From: Caprimulgus europaeus
Lineage: Eukaryota; Chordata; Aves; Caprimulgiformes; Caprimulgidae
NCBI GenBank assembly: GCA_907165065.1
Contig: OU015544.1
Span: forward strand, 1,798,001 to 1,862,000
Length of the DNA stretch: 64,000 bases
Direction of reading: 5' to 3'
The position numbers and the translations under genes are program-made. Of this stretch, positions 27,101 to 39,600 are shown piece by piece. How positions within the stretch are numbered: position 1 is the first letter of the stretch; every line of letters begins with the position of its first letter. Under the pieces are notes generated by a model. The model made no database searches. It was not told the origin of the DNA and saw only the letters and a list, made by a program, of their open reading frames with translations.

Positions 27101-27622
27101 GTTGCTCGTGTGGCTTGTGTGCCTCTGATGGTGCTTGAAGCTTCCTGGTGTGGTCCTGGCTGCTGGCTCCGTGTAGCTGGAAGGAAACGACCACTCAGGC
27201 AAACACCTGCAAATTAGTGTTAATTCTGTGCTGTTTTGGAAGAACTTTACAGTGCAGTTTTAAAGAGAATGTTGTGGGTTTCTGTCAATAACCAAATCTG
27301 GTTTCTGAGGTGGTATCAGAAAGGTTTGGTAAATGCCCACTTCAGGACTTTAATTATGGCAAGTGAAAACAAAAGCGCCTATAAATGACGGTGAAGTGAG
27401 CTGCGGTGGGTGACGGGCTGTGGATGAGCTTCCCTTGTTTCTTAGAGGCTAATCTTGAATCCTTTAATTTTGGATTTGCAGACTTTTTTAACCTGCTGTT
27501 TCTAATTGCAAGCTTGCCCACAGTTGAGTTAGAGCAGAGATGTAGTATGGAGCCTCTGGCATCTCTTTTCCCGCAGCAGTCAAGTCAGAAGGACAAAGTT
27601 TAATTTTCTTCTCCCTTTTTCA

Positions 27623-27657
<35 letters not shown>

Positions 27658-30600
27658 GCTATGAAAGTCCAGCAGTAGAAGAGCAGAATTCCCTCTGGCT
27701 GTGTAGGTTTGTTTGGGATGAATTAGGTTGCTTTTCCAGACTCTGGACTGGTTGTCTGTGTGACCCCTGGTCTGTTCACACACACTTTTGGTCTGTGTGC
27801 CTGACCAACAGCTGCATCCGCTTCTTTTACAACATCACAACTTTTCCCTTTAATTTTGCAATAATATTCTGGTATTTTAGCAAAGCATCCCACTGACTTT
27901 TAGGGATTTACGCTCCTGTCTTTAAAACTGCTGCAGTATCTCTCTCTTCCAAATATTGCAGTTGGATGCTAAGATGTAACTGTAAACCTGCAAATATTCA
28001 GAGGCAAACAAATTAATCCCCTTACAACCTATCAGTCAAAATAACAGTGGGTGAAACTGAGACCAAGGAGAAGGTGAACTGAAACACCATCATTCTGTTA
28101 ACTTGCAATCTCAGCTCTCAGAAGGGGAGGTGTAAGGGAAGGATCTGCCAGTAGCCGGCTGTAATATTTTTGGATTGCTGCCTGCTTTACTACCAATGAC
28201 CCTTTGATTAATTCCTCTGCCTTTTTATTTTTTTAATGAGCCTATTATGGCATATCTTATTGCAGATGCTGATTGGATCTCAACTGTGTATTGTGCCATT
28301 TTGATTTGGATTAAATGGCACATATCTGTCTGCTGCTTCTCCCCTCTCCCCCTCCCGCTTTAGTTCATCATGTTCAGAATTCAGAGTCTCCACAATGAGA
28401 GTTTCAACCCTCCTGATTGCAGAGGATGTGCAATCGGCTTGAGGAATGTGTACTCAGAGCTTATGATCCTTGGGCAAGCGGAGACTGGGTGATGCATGTG
28501 GCTTTCAAGGGACGCTGCTATTTCCATCTGTTAATGACATTCCAGGCTGGCCAACTCCCCAGTGCGGTGATAGGCGGCGGCTGAGGGATGGGAGATGCAG
28601 GCTACAGATGTTGCTGATCTCCATAAGATGGGCCAGAAGAGATCATTCGGTGATTTTAAAAAGAAAAATATGCAGCAAAAAGCATTACTTATCCAGGCAG
28701 GCTGGGAAAGAAACTGCTGAAATATTTGGGAAGGAAAAAGGGAAGAGCCAAAGAGATGAAAGGAAGGACAGGAAAAAAAAAATGAGGTAGTTCTGAAATA
28801 AAAGGATTTTTAAAATGAGGATAGGGTGAGAGAGAACCAGGGTGATGAGGGTCTGGGGTGATATCTCTGTAGCCTAAGCAGATGGTCAGGAGTCCTGTAC
28901 AGCAGCACATCCATCCTCACCCTGGGAGCTCTGGCACACGGAACAGACGCAGCACCCTGCGAGAGAGGCGTTTGCAGGATGCGTTTTGGACCCGTGACAA
29001 ATCCCTGAATGGGGAGAGGGGGGGCCAGTATTGGTGTCTTGGGGGGGAAAGAGCAATGGAGGATGTGCTCCAGTGCGTGGGGAAAGGATCAAGTCCTGAC
29101 AGCTGTGCTCTGCACTGGCAGCACCTGTCAGAGCTGCTGGTACCGGAGCTCCCAGAGAAAATGCACAGTGCCACACACATGAGGACAATGGCCCCTGCGT
29201 GGTTCCCTTCTTTCACATCTTGAAGATGTACATTTAGGTTTTGTTCTCTGCTCTTTGTTTGCAGATTGGGATGGTGGCCTGGAAGATGACTCTGAAGACC
29301 CCTGAGTATCCAGAAGGCCGTGATATCATTGTCATTGGCAATGACATTACCTACCGGATAGGTTCCTTCGGGCCTCAGGAGGACGTGCTGTTCCTGAGGG
29401 CTTCAGAGCTTGCTCGAACACATGGCATCCCCCGGGTCTACGTGGCTGCCAACAGTGGAGCCAGGATTGGTTTGGCTGAGGAAATCCGGCACATGTTCCA
29501 CGTAGCTTGGGAAGACCCAGATGACCCATACAAGGTAAGGAGGCACAGGAGTCAGAGGGGAGACTCTGCAGGAGCTCACAAAAGAATCTTATTTTTACAC
29601 TGTCTCTTTTAATAGAGATGGGAGTAAATATTTGCCAGACTGTTAGGTCCAAAGTTCTCCTTGGTATTGGCTCTCTCAGACAGCAGGACTGGCATCTAGC
29701 ATGAGTTAGTGCTAAATGTTGAAGACATCCCTGGCTTTCACTGACCTCAGCTGGAGCTCCACTGTTCAGAGAGGATGTTCCTGTTGGTATCTGGAATTAA
29801 ATTCTGCTCCCTTGAAACTTTCTTTTTGGAATGGGTTGTTGGGGATCAGGAAGGGACTACAGGTGGGAATGAGATGAATGAACTGCTTTTTTCCTGCAGG
29901 GTTACAAGTACTTGTACCTGACTCCTCAAGACTATAAGAAAGTCAGTGCCCTGAACTCAGTTCACTGTGAACATGTGGAGGACAATGGAGAGTCCAGGTA
30001 AGCACGGGTGGGTTAGAAGGGAAAGATTTTGTTCATCCTTGGGTATAGAAGGTGATGCATGTCACATCATTGTCTCCAGCTAGGATATTCTTTAGGATCC
30101 AGGTGTGTAGAAAGCCATAGCTGTGTGTGGTCAGAGCGTGGAACAAGAGAGTTAACAGCTGTATCGTGACGTGCCGTGTCAGCTCCTACTGCCTAGAGAC
30201 CCGAGTCGTGACTGAGAGTCCTGCAGTGGTAAACACTGAATGGCCAGGACAATGGTTCTTGCCCAAAGACTTGCCATCTAAATTTTGAAAATTACTTTTC
30301 TGCTAGATTCTGTAGAAAGGATAAAAGGATTCCTGAGTGAAGGCCAAGGGTTGGGCTGCAGTGGTTGCATTTAACTGCCTTGTAGCCTATGGTTTTCCAC
30401 ATGCCTCAACTCTAGGCATCTGCATCTTCCCAGCTACACCCCAAAAGCAGCACATCTGAAGCTTTCAGAGCTAGACTGCAGCTGCAGTGGTGCTCCTGGG
30501 CAGAGGGAGGAGGTTGTGCTTGGGAAAAAAAAAAAGGCTGGTTTGCAGACTGGCAAGCTCTGAAAGAACAAAAGGATGGTGCTGGCTGTGGGGAGGTGTG

Positions 30601-33600
30601 TGTGCCTGCATGTGTGGTGGGGAAGCCAGTGGCTCTCTTCAGTGAAGCACTTAAGCACATGCTCAAGGACTTTGCTTAGCAAGGGCCTAGTGGAAAAGAT
30701 AGAAGCCAGTCTGAGAGCACTGAGGAGGAAGGGACTGGGCTGGGCATGAAAGGAAGAAAAGGTAAGAGCCTCATTGTCATCTCTTGTTCTATTTCTTTTT
30801 CTTTTTGGCTGCATTCTCCTCCTTTATTGCCCTTTTTCCTATAATCAGCCTGCTCCTCACATCCTGTGGGAATGACAGGAGAACACTTTCCACAGGCCTT
30901 CCTCTCCCTTGGCATTTCCTCTTTGCAGTGCTGCTCTGGCTGCTCGGACCTGCCACTGTTCCATGGTGTTCAGCGAGGCTGCAGAACGAGCCTGGGTACA
31001 GGTCCTGGCTGGGTTTTATGCACATTACTCTGGAGCTTTAATGATATTTAGTCACTTTTCATTTTCTTCATAGCAAACTGATTCAGCAAATCAGTGGACC
31101 TTGTGACTCAAAGGCTGTGTGTGTCTCCCTCAGGTATAAGATAACAGATATTATCGGAAAGGAAGACGGACTTGGCATAGAGAACCTCCGAGGATCTGGC
31201 ATGATTGCTGGAGAATCATCTTTAGCCTATGAGAGTATTATCACCATCAACTTGGTAATCCCCCACTGCTTTCTATTCTTCAAACTGTGTTGTCTGTTTC
31301 AGCTAAAAATCCTGCAGTGATATCCAGAAGATGCATCTGGGATCAGACTTCTGGTTCCTGTAAACTGCTTCTTGTAGGCTTTGAGCAGTGCTGCTTGCAC
31401 CACGATAGGGCTGGATCCCTTTCAGACTAAATTTAAAACATTTTTAGACAACAGTCATTTGGCTTCATGTTTGCTCAGTCTGTAAGTTACTGCTTCTCTT
31501 TTTTTAAATAAAATTCATATATGCTCGGATACTCTGTTTTACAGAAAAATAGATTCTGGAGTGTTGCAGTGGGAGTAGATTTTACAGCCTTGTAATACAA
31601 ACATGCTTGGTTTTATCTAGATGTTTGGATAGGTTCTGGCTGTGTGGTAAGGCAGAAATCATTATGATTTCTTTTTTAATTTTTCTTTTTTTTTTTTTTA
31701 AGGTTACATGTCGGGCAATTGGGATTGGGGCTTACCTTGTTCGGCTGGGGCAGAGGACAATCCAGGTTGAGAACTCTCATATAATCCTGACTGGCTGTGG
31801 AGCCCTCAACAAAGTAAGTGCTTGCATTTTAGTCTTCAGAGTTAGGTGAGTTGAGTTGGTGTTTCTGTGAGTTCTGCCAGAGGCTGGAGGAGCTGCCACC
31901 ACTACCCCTGTCATCGTGCTCGGTCCCTTTTGCTTCCTCCCTTCTCAGACTCCTCCCAGTCAAGGAGGACAACAGACACGGGGCAGCAGCTGTGAAATGT
32001 TTGTGCCTTTGCAGTCTTTTCTCCCTTCTCTCTGCTCAGAAAGCAGTCCTTTCATGCACCTGTTTTTCTTGACCAGAACTGGTGTTGGCAGCCAGAGGCA
32101 CAATTCCAGGCATCCTGGTTGGAGATTGGCAGGTGACCTAGGCAGAACTGCACATTTAAGGGCTTGAGTGTGAACCAGGTGAAGGGGAAGAAGGAGAGGC
32201 AGCTTTTAACACAGGCTGTGTGCAGTGACTGATGAGAGAAGTGGAGAAGCCCACTGACTGGGCAGCATCTTCTCCCACCCACTGTGTACTGTGATAGAGG
32301 GAACAGGGCTGCTGCCAGGGCCTGGAAGACCGTGTTTCCAAATAGGTGGGGCCAGAATCACCCTGAACTTTCAGCCATTCACAGCACTGCATTAATCCTG
32401 GGGCAGCACTGCAGCCTGAGAAAGTGTGTGATGGTGATTTTCAAAGGGTCAGACCTGCTGGAGATCTCAGCTGTGGGGGGCAGGGAGGAAGAACTCAGGC
32501 TGTAAGAAAACTTACTGCTTTCACTCCTGAAGTGGCTGCTCTTGGGTTTTTTTCCCCCACCAGAGGCGGTTTTTCTCCCTTGCTGCCCCAAGCCCATTAA
32601 TATCCCAGCCTCCAGCTCCTTGTCTGCAGCAGACAGGGCTCAGAGCCGACTCCGCTCTCGTCCCTCTCACCAGGGCTTTGTTTACGGGGGAGTTGGGATC
32701 TGCGGGCGCCGGGGCCCTTCCCCATTGTGCGGCTTTGTTCTCGGGCGCTCTCCAGCACCTGGGCTGGTTGTGCTTCGTCGCAAGCTGCGCTTCAAGGAGT
32801 GCCTGCCTGACAATGGGAGATAAAAGGAAAATAGTCTCTTGTTGAATTGTTCCCCTGAATAAAGGGGGCTCTGCAGAAAATTAAGCATTGATCCTATCAA
32901 CTCGAGGATGCAGCACCCTCAGTTAGATCTCTTACACACATCACACACACCTGCATCAATGGAAGGAAAGAGACATTTGAAGATCCGTCCTTTAAAAAGA
33001 AATGGAGTCAGTTTAGTGCTTGCTGAAGTGGAGTAAGTTGCCTGGTTCCAGCTGTCCTTTGTTGGGGATCGGGGCCCTGCGGAGTTTCCCAGATGGCAGG
33101 GCCGGTCTGTTTAGTCCTCCTCTTCTGCTGTCTTCTTTCCAGGTTTAACTGCATGCTCGACTTGTGGAATGAATGGGATTTTTTTAGGACTAGGTTAATC
33201 TCACTAAATTTTAGGCACTTAAAGGATTTAGTCTAAATTAAGCACCTGGCATCTGTCAGCAGACAAGTTTACCTGTCCTTTAATAGTGGGAGACTGGGAA
33301 TGGCCACTTACTCCTGGATGTTGTGTGGTGTGTCTTGCTGGTTCACATGATCTTCATTTCCCAGTCCCTGCAGTTCTAGTCAGAGCTTGTTGAATGGATC
33401 CAGCCATAATTGTACCCCAGAAGTATGTCTGAAGTAGTGAAATGATGTCCAGGGCTAACCTGAAATGACCAAGCTCGGTCCAGTTGAGATCTTAAGGAGG
33501 GTGAGAAGCAAGTGGTGAATGCTAATGCATTTGCATCATCCTGCCACGGAGGCAGTGTCTATTTCAGACTTGCCCTCTGTCTCCCTGTTAAGTGTAACCT

Positions 33601-36600
33601 GTTAAACACTTGTCCCTTGAATTTAAATGGACACTTTGAATTTTCTTTTGGCTAGAAGTCAGGTCACTATCAGCCAGCAGCCAATTAAGCAAAGTCTTCC
33701 CTTGTAGGAATGCAATTTAAACATGATATGTGATGTGTTCTCGTTCATTCACGTGAATAAGACCCCAGAAGGGTTTCATGGTGGAAACCTATTGTAGTTT
33801 TTCTCTGTGGAGCGAGTGAGCCTTGCTTCTTGTTCCCTTAGAGTAGCTGGTGAGAAGACCCCTGTGCAGCAAAGGCAGTGATTTACTTTGTGGGCGTTGG
33901 AAGGTCACCAACCCAGCTGGCAGGGTCTTGAGGAAAGATCATGACTGAAACCAAAATAAATAAATGGAAACTGCTACCTTGCATGGAAGTTGGAACTGGA
34001 TGTTTTCTAACACAGTTGCACACAAATATTCAGAGATTTGGGACAATTTTTTCCATTGCTGACTTTTAAATACTGTCTTCACAGAGGACACTGTACAGAG
34101 CTTACATGTAGTCTTGTGTCTGCGTTCACATCTTCAAAATGTCTTCTCTCTGCAAGAAGAGAATGTGCAGTGTGAAAATGTTTCTGCAGCAGTGGAGACA
34201 ATTTGGCTTTCAGAGAGCAGCGAGTTTTTTTCTGGCAAGTTTTGTTTTTTAATTTATTTTTTTTCCCTGTGAAATACTGGATTCTTTAATTTACAAGAGG
34301 AGCAAAGGGGGACTGTGACAAACATTACATGCCAGCAGATCCGTTGCTGGTCTTGTTCATTATCATTATGTAAAACCAGCCTGAGGGTTTAGGTGTAGAG
34401 GGAAAGGTCCAGCTGCCCAAACCAGGCTGTAACCTATAACTTAGATGATGAGCTCAAGGTCAGTATCGTTTTCAGCTGAAGCTAATGTTTGGTTCTGGAG
34501 GTTGTGACTAATCACTGCTGGCTGTTCACTGTGCCCGTGTCACTGCTGTGTAAGCACAGAGGCACAGCACTGTAAGACACCCGATATCAGGCAGGTTTAA
34601 GGATTCTCTCAGCCCAATTGCCTGTCAGGGGTGACAAGAAACTGCACAAGAGCTGTGCCAGGTTTCCCTCTGCTCCTGATTAAGCCGTCTTTGTTTATAG
34701 TCCAGACCAACGGGCGAGGGAAAGCCCTGGTGTGATGCTCTGCGGTGGGGACAGTGCTCTGCATGTGGGGCACCAGGGCTGCATTTCATCCCAACCCCTT
34801 TTGTCTCCACCAGTGCATTTCAGCAGGGGGTGGAGAGGTGGAAATGACATTTCATTCCTCTCCCGTGAGCGTGTGCGCGCGCCGGTGCTGCGCCCGCTGA
34901 CCCCCCTGAAAATGGAAATAATGATAATGCGCGTCTCCTGACTGCATCAAAGTATCAGCACATCAAAAGCCAGGAGGCATGAAATGCAAATGATAAAGTG
35001 AAAGCAGATGGATTGTGCATGATCGCCTGATGCCCAATGAATTTTAAAAGGTGCTGGTTCACATGGGGAGAGGGGCTGAAATAAACACGTTATCCCTGCC
35101 ATTTTTTTTATTTTTTTTTTGTTCTTGCCGCTCACTCCTGACAATATTTTTTCACACTTCAGCAAGCAACCACTCCATCTCCCTCCCTCCCTCTCCCTCT
35201 CTTTCTCTCCCTCTCTCTCTTTCGCTGTCTACCTCACACACGTCTCGGGTCATGTCGCCGCAGCTCCGGTGGAAATAATAAGATATAAACCACGAGGTTG
35301 TTATTTGCATAGAAATAGCATGGAGCCCCAGGCAGCGCGGGAGAAGGACACAGAGATCATTTGTCTAAAATTTTAATGAAAACTTTTGCTGAGGCAGAGA
35401 TTTTTTTTTTTTTTAAAACTTTCCCTGCCTTCCTCTTTTCCCCCCCCAGTACCTTCCTCCACCTCCCTCAGTTCCCCTTTCCTCATCCTAAGCTAAACAC
35501 GGTGTGATTTCATGTGAGGTAGGTGACGTGCTGCCACCGTGCACTAATTTCCAGAGCCCAGCACTCCCAGTTTGTCCATTGCTTATATGGTTCAAGCTTC
35601 CAGGGCTACATTTCATTTCAGTCCTCACAAGGATGTTCCCAAGTCTGTTGCTGACTTATTTTTAATTAGTTTGCTCTTCCTTGTCGTTTGTGGTTAAAAG
35701 AAATCCTGTCTTTAAGCTTGTTTTGTTAATATAAACAGTGTCTTTCAATTATATTTTCTCTCCAGACACATGTTCTAGGCTTTTTCAAAGGGAAGCCAGA
35801 TTTAGCAGAGATTTCAGGAACTGCTGCTGACTTGATACACCTCAGCTCATTATATAGATGTTCAACTTGTTATCTCAACCAGTTCATTTTCTGAGTCATG
35901 ATGAAGAACTGTCCCACACACTGCACTTCACAGTAGGACATCTCAAATGATCATCACTTCTGGAGGTGAAGGGAAGAATCTAACCAGCAGACTGCTCTGT
36001 TTCCCTCCTATTTAGCTTTATTTCCCCCTCAGATGGTGGTTACCCCCAGCTCTAAGTTGCTCAGTGAGACAAGTTTATTTTGAGGCACTTAAGCCAGCTC
36101 AGCTCTCTGATGCTGGTTGCTCTTCAGTGTCTCCTGACCACCACGTGGACATACCCAGCCTGCTTGTTGGGATGCGTTTGGTGTCTGTGCTAAAGCAGCC
36201 TGGCACTGACCTGATGTTTGCAGGTCTTGGCTGAGGGAAGCTGCAGAACTTGTTGGGACTGGACTAACAGGGTGAGACAACAGGTCAGGGCTTGGGAGGA
36301 GTGGGCAGAGCTGCTCCAGGGTGCTGTGCCCTTGTGAGAGGCTGCTGGGCCAGGTCTGAGACTCACTGGGGGAGCTCTGGGGTGAGGAATATTAGCTTAC
36401 ACCGTCTCAGTCTGTCTTGTGTGAGTGATGGGTCTTCAGTATTGCAAGCAGTAATATTTACCCTTCAATTTCACAATCTGGAAAAATACATAAAAACCCT
36501 GTTGGTCTGATGCTGTTTGGGGGTTTTACTGTAAAATACAGAATGTGGAAAGCTCTGTTTTGAGATTCAAGGCAGGGATAGCTCAGTATCTGCTCAAGAT

Positions 36601-39600
36601 GACTCCAGTTTTGGGATTAGATCAAAGCAGTCATGTGAGAGCAATCATGTGAGTTAGAACAGCAAGTGCCATCCCTGTCATTCAAAGAAGCATTATAATT
36701 ATTAATGCATGATATGAATCTTTCTGTAGTGGCACAGCAAGACTATTAGGCAGATACGTATGGGCGCAGGGTGTCTGAGAATGCTGATCAGAGAGGGTCT
36801 TGGAAATGTCACACAGAAATTGACACTTCAACAGCTTTAACTGGCAGTTGGTTCCTCTCCTGGATCTCACCAAGGTTACCCCGCTCTTGGCTCCAGCGGT
36901 GGGGGAGGCAGGAGGGGTCTCTGCTGTGCCCTGGGTGGTTACAGCAAATGGTGTGGTGAGAGTGAGGGTGGCTTCGTGGGCTGGAGGTTGGTTCCTTGAG
37001 CTCTCTTCAAACTGATGCAGGACCTCAGTGATGTTGGAGGTCTCACTGGTGTAGGTCACCATCACTCACACCCCAGCAAAGCCAGTCTGGTTTGAGAACC
37101 AAGACCAGAGTAGCACTCCTGTAAGAGTCAGTCTCGATTTAGCAAGATTGGGCAATAGGAAGAGAGCAGAATTTGTTTCTTAGTGCCAGAGAGAGGCATT
37201 AGCTGCTGGGAGTGTCTGGTTGGTGGCAGTCTTGGTAGCACAAAGGTCTTTGCTCTGTGTAAAGAAATTAACGTAAACAGGATGGATGCCTGGACTTCAG
37301 ATGAGCGCAAATAAACAACCACCACCTCCATTTCTGCATTTTATTTTTAATTGCCTTTCTTTAAGTGGTGATATTTGTGCATTGTTCCCATTAGAGACAA
37401 TTTACGTTCCAGGCATTGCATTATCAGTCCCTTTATGTTTGCTTAGGGAAGAAAGTCTAATAGATTTCTGTTGACTTTTTTTTTTCTCCCTCCTTCTATC
37501 ATTTTTAATATGGATCTTGATGGGTTTATCTGTGTGGATGGTGCCTGTGCTGTGGGGCTGTGTGTGTATTTATTCCCACTAAAGAGGAGTTTAGCATAGT
37601 GGCCCATATTCTGCCTATCTAAAGCTCTTCCCATACCTTCCAGGGAACCTCACAAGTATTCTGAACCCTACCTGTGTTTCACAGAGCCAGGGTTGTGTCC
37701 CAGTTCCTGATGATCCTGCAGAGAACCTTCTCACTGGAGCGTTAACTCTGGTGCCTGACGTTCCACCAGAGCTGAAGAGAAAAAGACACTTTTCAAACAT
37801 GTCCCATAATAACTGATCCTGACCTCTCCTCTCCTGAGGTGTCCCAGGGGAATATCAGGGTGACCTGCCTGTGGGTCTGCTCTCCAGTGAATTGCAGAGA
37901 AATTGTCTGCCATCCTGGACACTTGGGTGGAAATGGTGTTGGAGAATTGTCACTTATCTCATGGTTAAGCCTAAAACCCCACTGCAAAGTGAACACAGTT
38001 TCACTCTCCTGGTGAAAGAGGTGCCTGTGCTGCAGCCTGTCCCCTCGGGTGGCCTCAGAGTGAGAGGGTTTGGTGGGGTCCAGAAGGTCACCAAGGGAAT
38101 GACCAAAACAAGATCTTGACGTACGATGAGACAATCATTAATACTGTTCCTAGGGCCAGTGTCTGGATTAGGGAACCCCTCCCTGGGACAGGGGGGATTT
38201 AGGAGTGTTTGCACCACCTAGAACAGGGGCTGCAATTTTAATTTGCAAAGTATATTGAGTCCTTTTGATTTACCACTGAGTGACAGAGTGACCTTGAGCG
38301 AAACACGCGGTGTCCCTGCGCTGCGAGAGGAGAGCTGGGCAGGGGTTTTTGACAAGGCATTTTTCATTTGAAAATGCCAGCTCACTGAAACTGGAACTCT
38401 TCAGGAAAAAAGTATCAGTTCTGATTGTAAAATCTTCTTTTCTGTTGCAATCCAGAAATTTTCAAAATTCCTCACCAGTTATTGCAAGATAGAAAAACTG
38501 TTTCCTCCCAATGATGTTTTGTGTTGCCATCTGCAAACAGAAGGAGTGCCTCTTCTGTATCTGCTCAGCTGTGGAGCCCTGCTCCCTGGGTATTGGTAAG
38601 GTGCTTTGGGATCTCCAGGCAGAAGGTGGTGTAGAGAGGCCAGCTGCAGTTGCAGTGTCCATCTGGATGCGTCTTCCCCTGCTGCCTCCGAGGTGCCATT
38701 GTTTTTTCCCCTTCCCCCTCTGATTTCACCAAATTAAAGCAAGAAAAAGACTCCACCAGCAAGACCTGCTTCTGGATTTGCAGTCAGTAGCCATCTCCAA
38801 TAACCATCAGGCTGTCAGCTTCCCCCCACCTCCCCCTACCTCCCACCTCCCCCATCACTCACCAAAGGAAAAAAAGAGCTGGAGCCACAGCTTGAAATAT
38901 ATCATGCAATAGTGTATCATGAATTTCTTGTGAATCACATTGGTGAAGCAGGTTTATTTATTTCTGAGACTTTAAATCAATACAAAGTAGGTCTCTTAGT
39001 TCTGAAGCTGGGATGGAGTGTGAAAAAATGAGCCCATTGTACTCTTAAAACTTTGGGGAAAGGAGATGACAGCTATATAATTCCATTTACCAGGCACTAG
39101 GGGCTTTAATGTGAAGGTGACAGGGAGCTCTTTGTGCATTTAGAGCACCATATCTTCTAAATAAAAGATCTGTAGACTTGATAGTGGAGTATAGCTCTGA
39201 CTTTAATAATCTCCAAGCATTAGACCGAGCCAATATGTTCCCAAGTCAGAAGGGTCCCCCACCGAACGCTCGTAAATTAGAAGTGCAGGAACTGCACACG
39301 TCCGGAGATTAGAAATGCAAGGAGTGAAGTCTGCAGGCAGAGGAGGTGGCTGTGCTCACACTGCCATGCCAACAGGCTGAACACTTGGGCATGGGTTTGT
39401 TTGGAAGCACAGCTCTCACTGGCATCCTCCCTCAGCGTGGTTCCCCTCCTTGGCTTTGCTGCTGTTTTACCCTGTAATGACAGGAGATGTGTGGGGAAGA
39501 GCAGAGCGATGGGGATGAACGCTGGGAGATCTGTTGAGGCTTGGCTGCACATAATAGCAGCCAGGTTTTAAGTTCCTACATTGTGTTTTCTGATGAGACA

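Larger units (their letters stand above)
17561..29264 (+). other. ACACA: ACACA GC-AG intron (11,704 bp)
   Basis: A long intron with donor gcaagt and acceptor tgtttgcag. It contains a GT run near 21411-21423, an inverted repeat at 25093-25159, a CpG patch at 25505-25625, motif-dense segments at 25620-25815, 26440-26640 and 28225-28470, and a 32-T run at 27625-27656. No nested gene or repeat family could be supported. Confidence 0.8.

Noticed and set aside
27580..27783. Poly-T run as the poly-A tail of a minus-strand processed pseudogene
   Set aside because: No AATAAA-type signal, coding similarity or target-site duplication was seen beside it.
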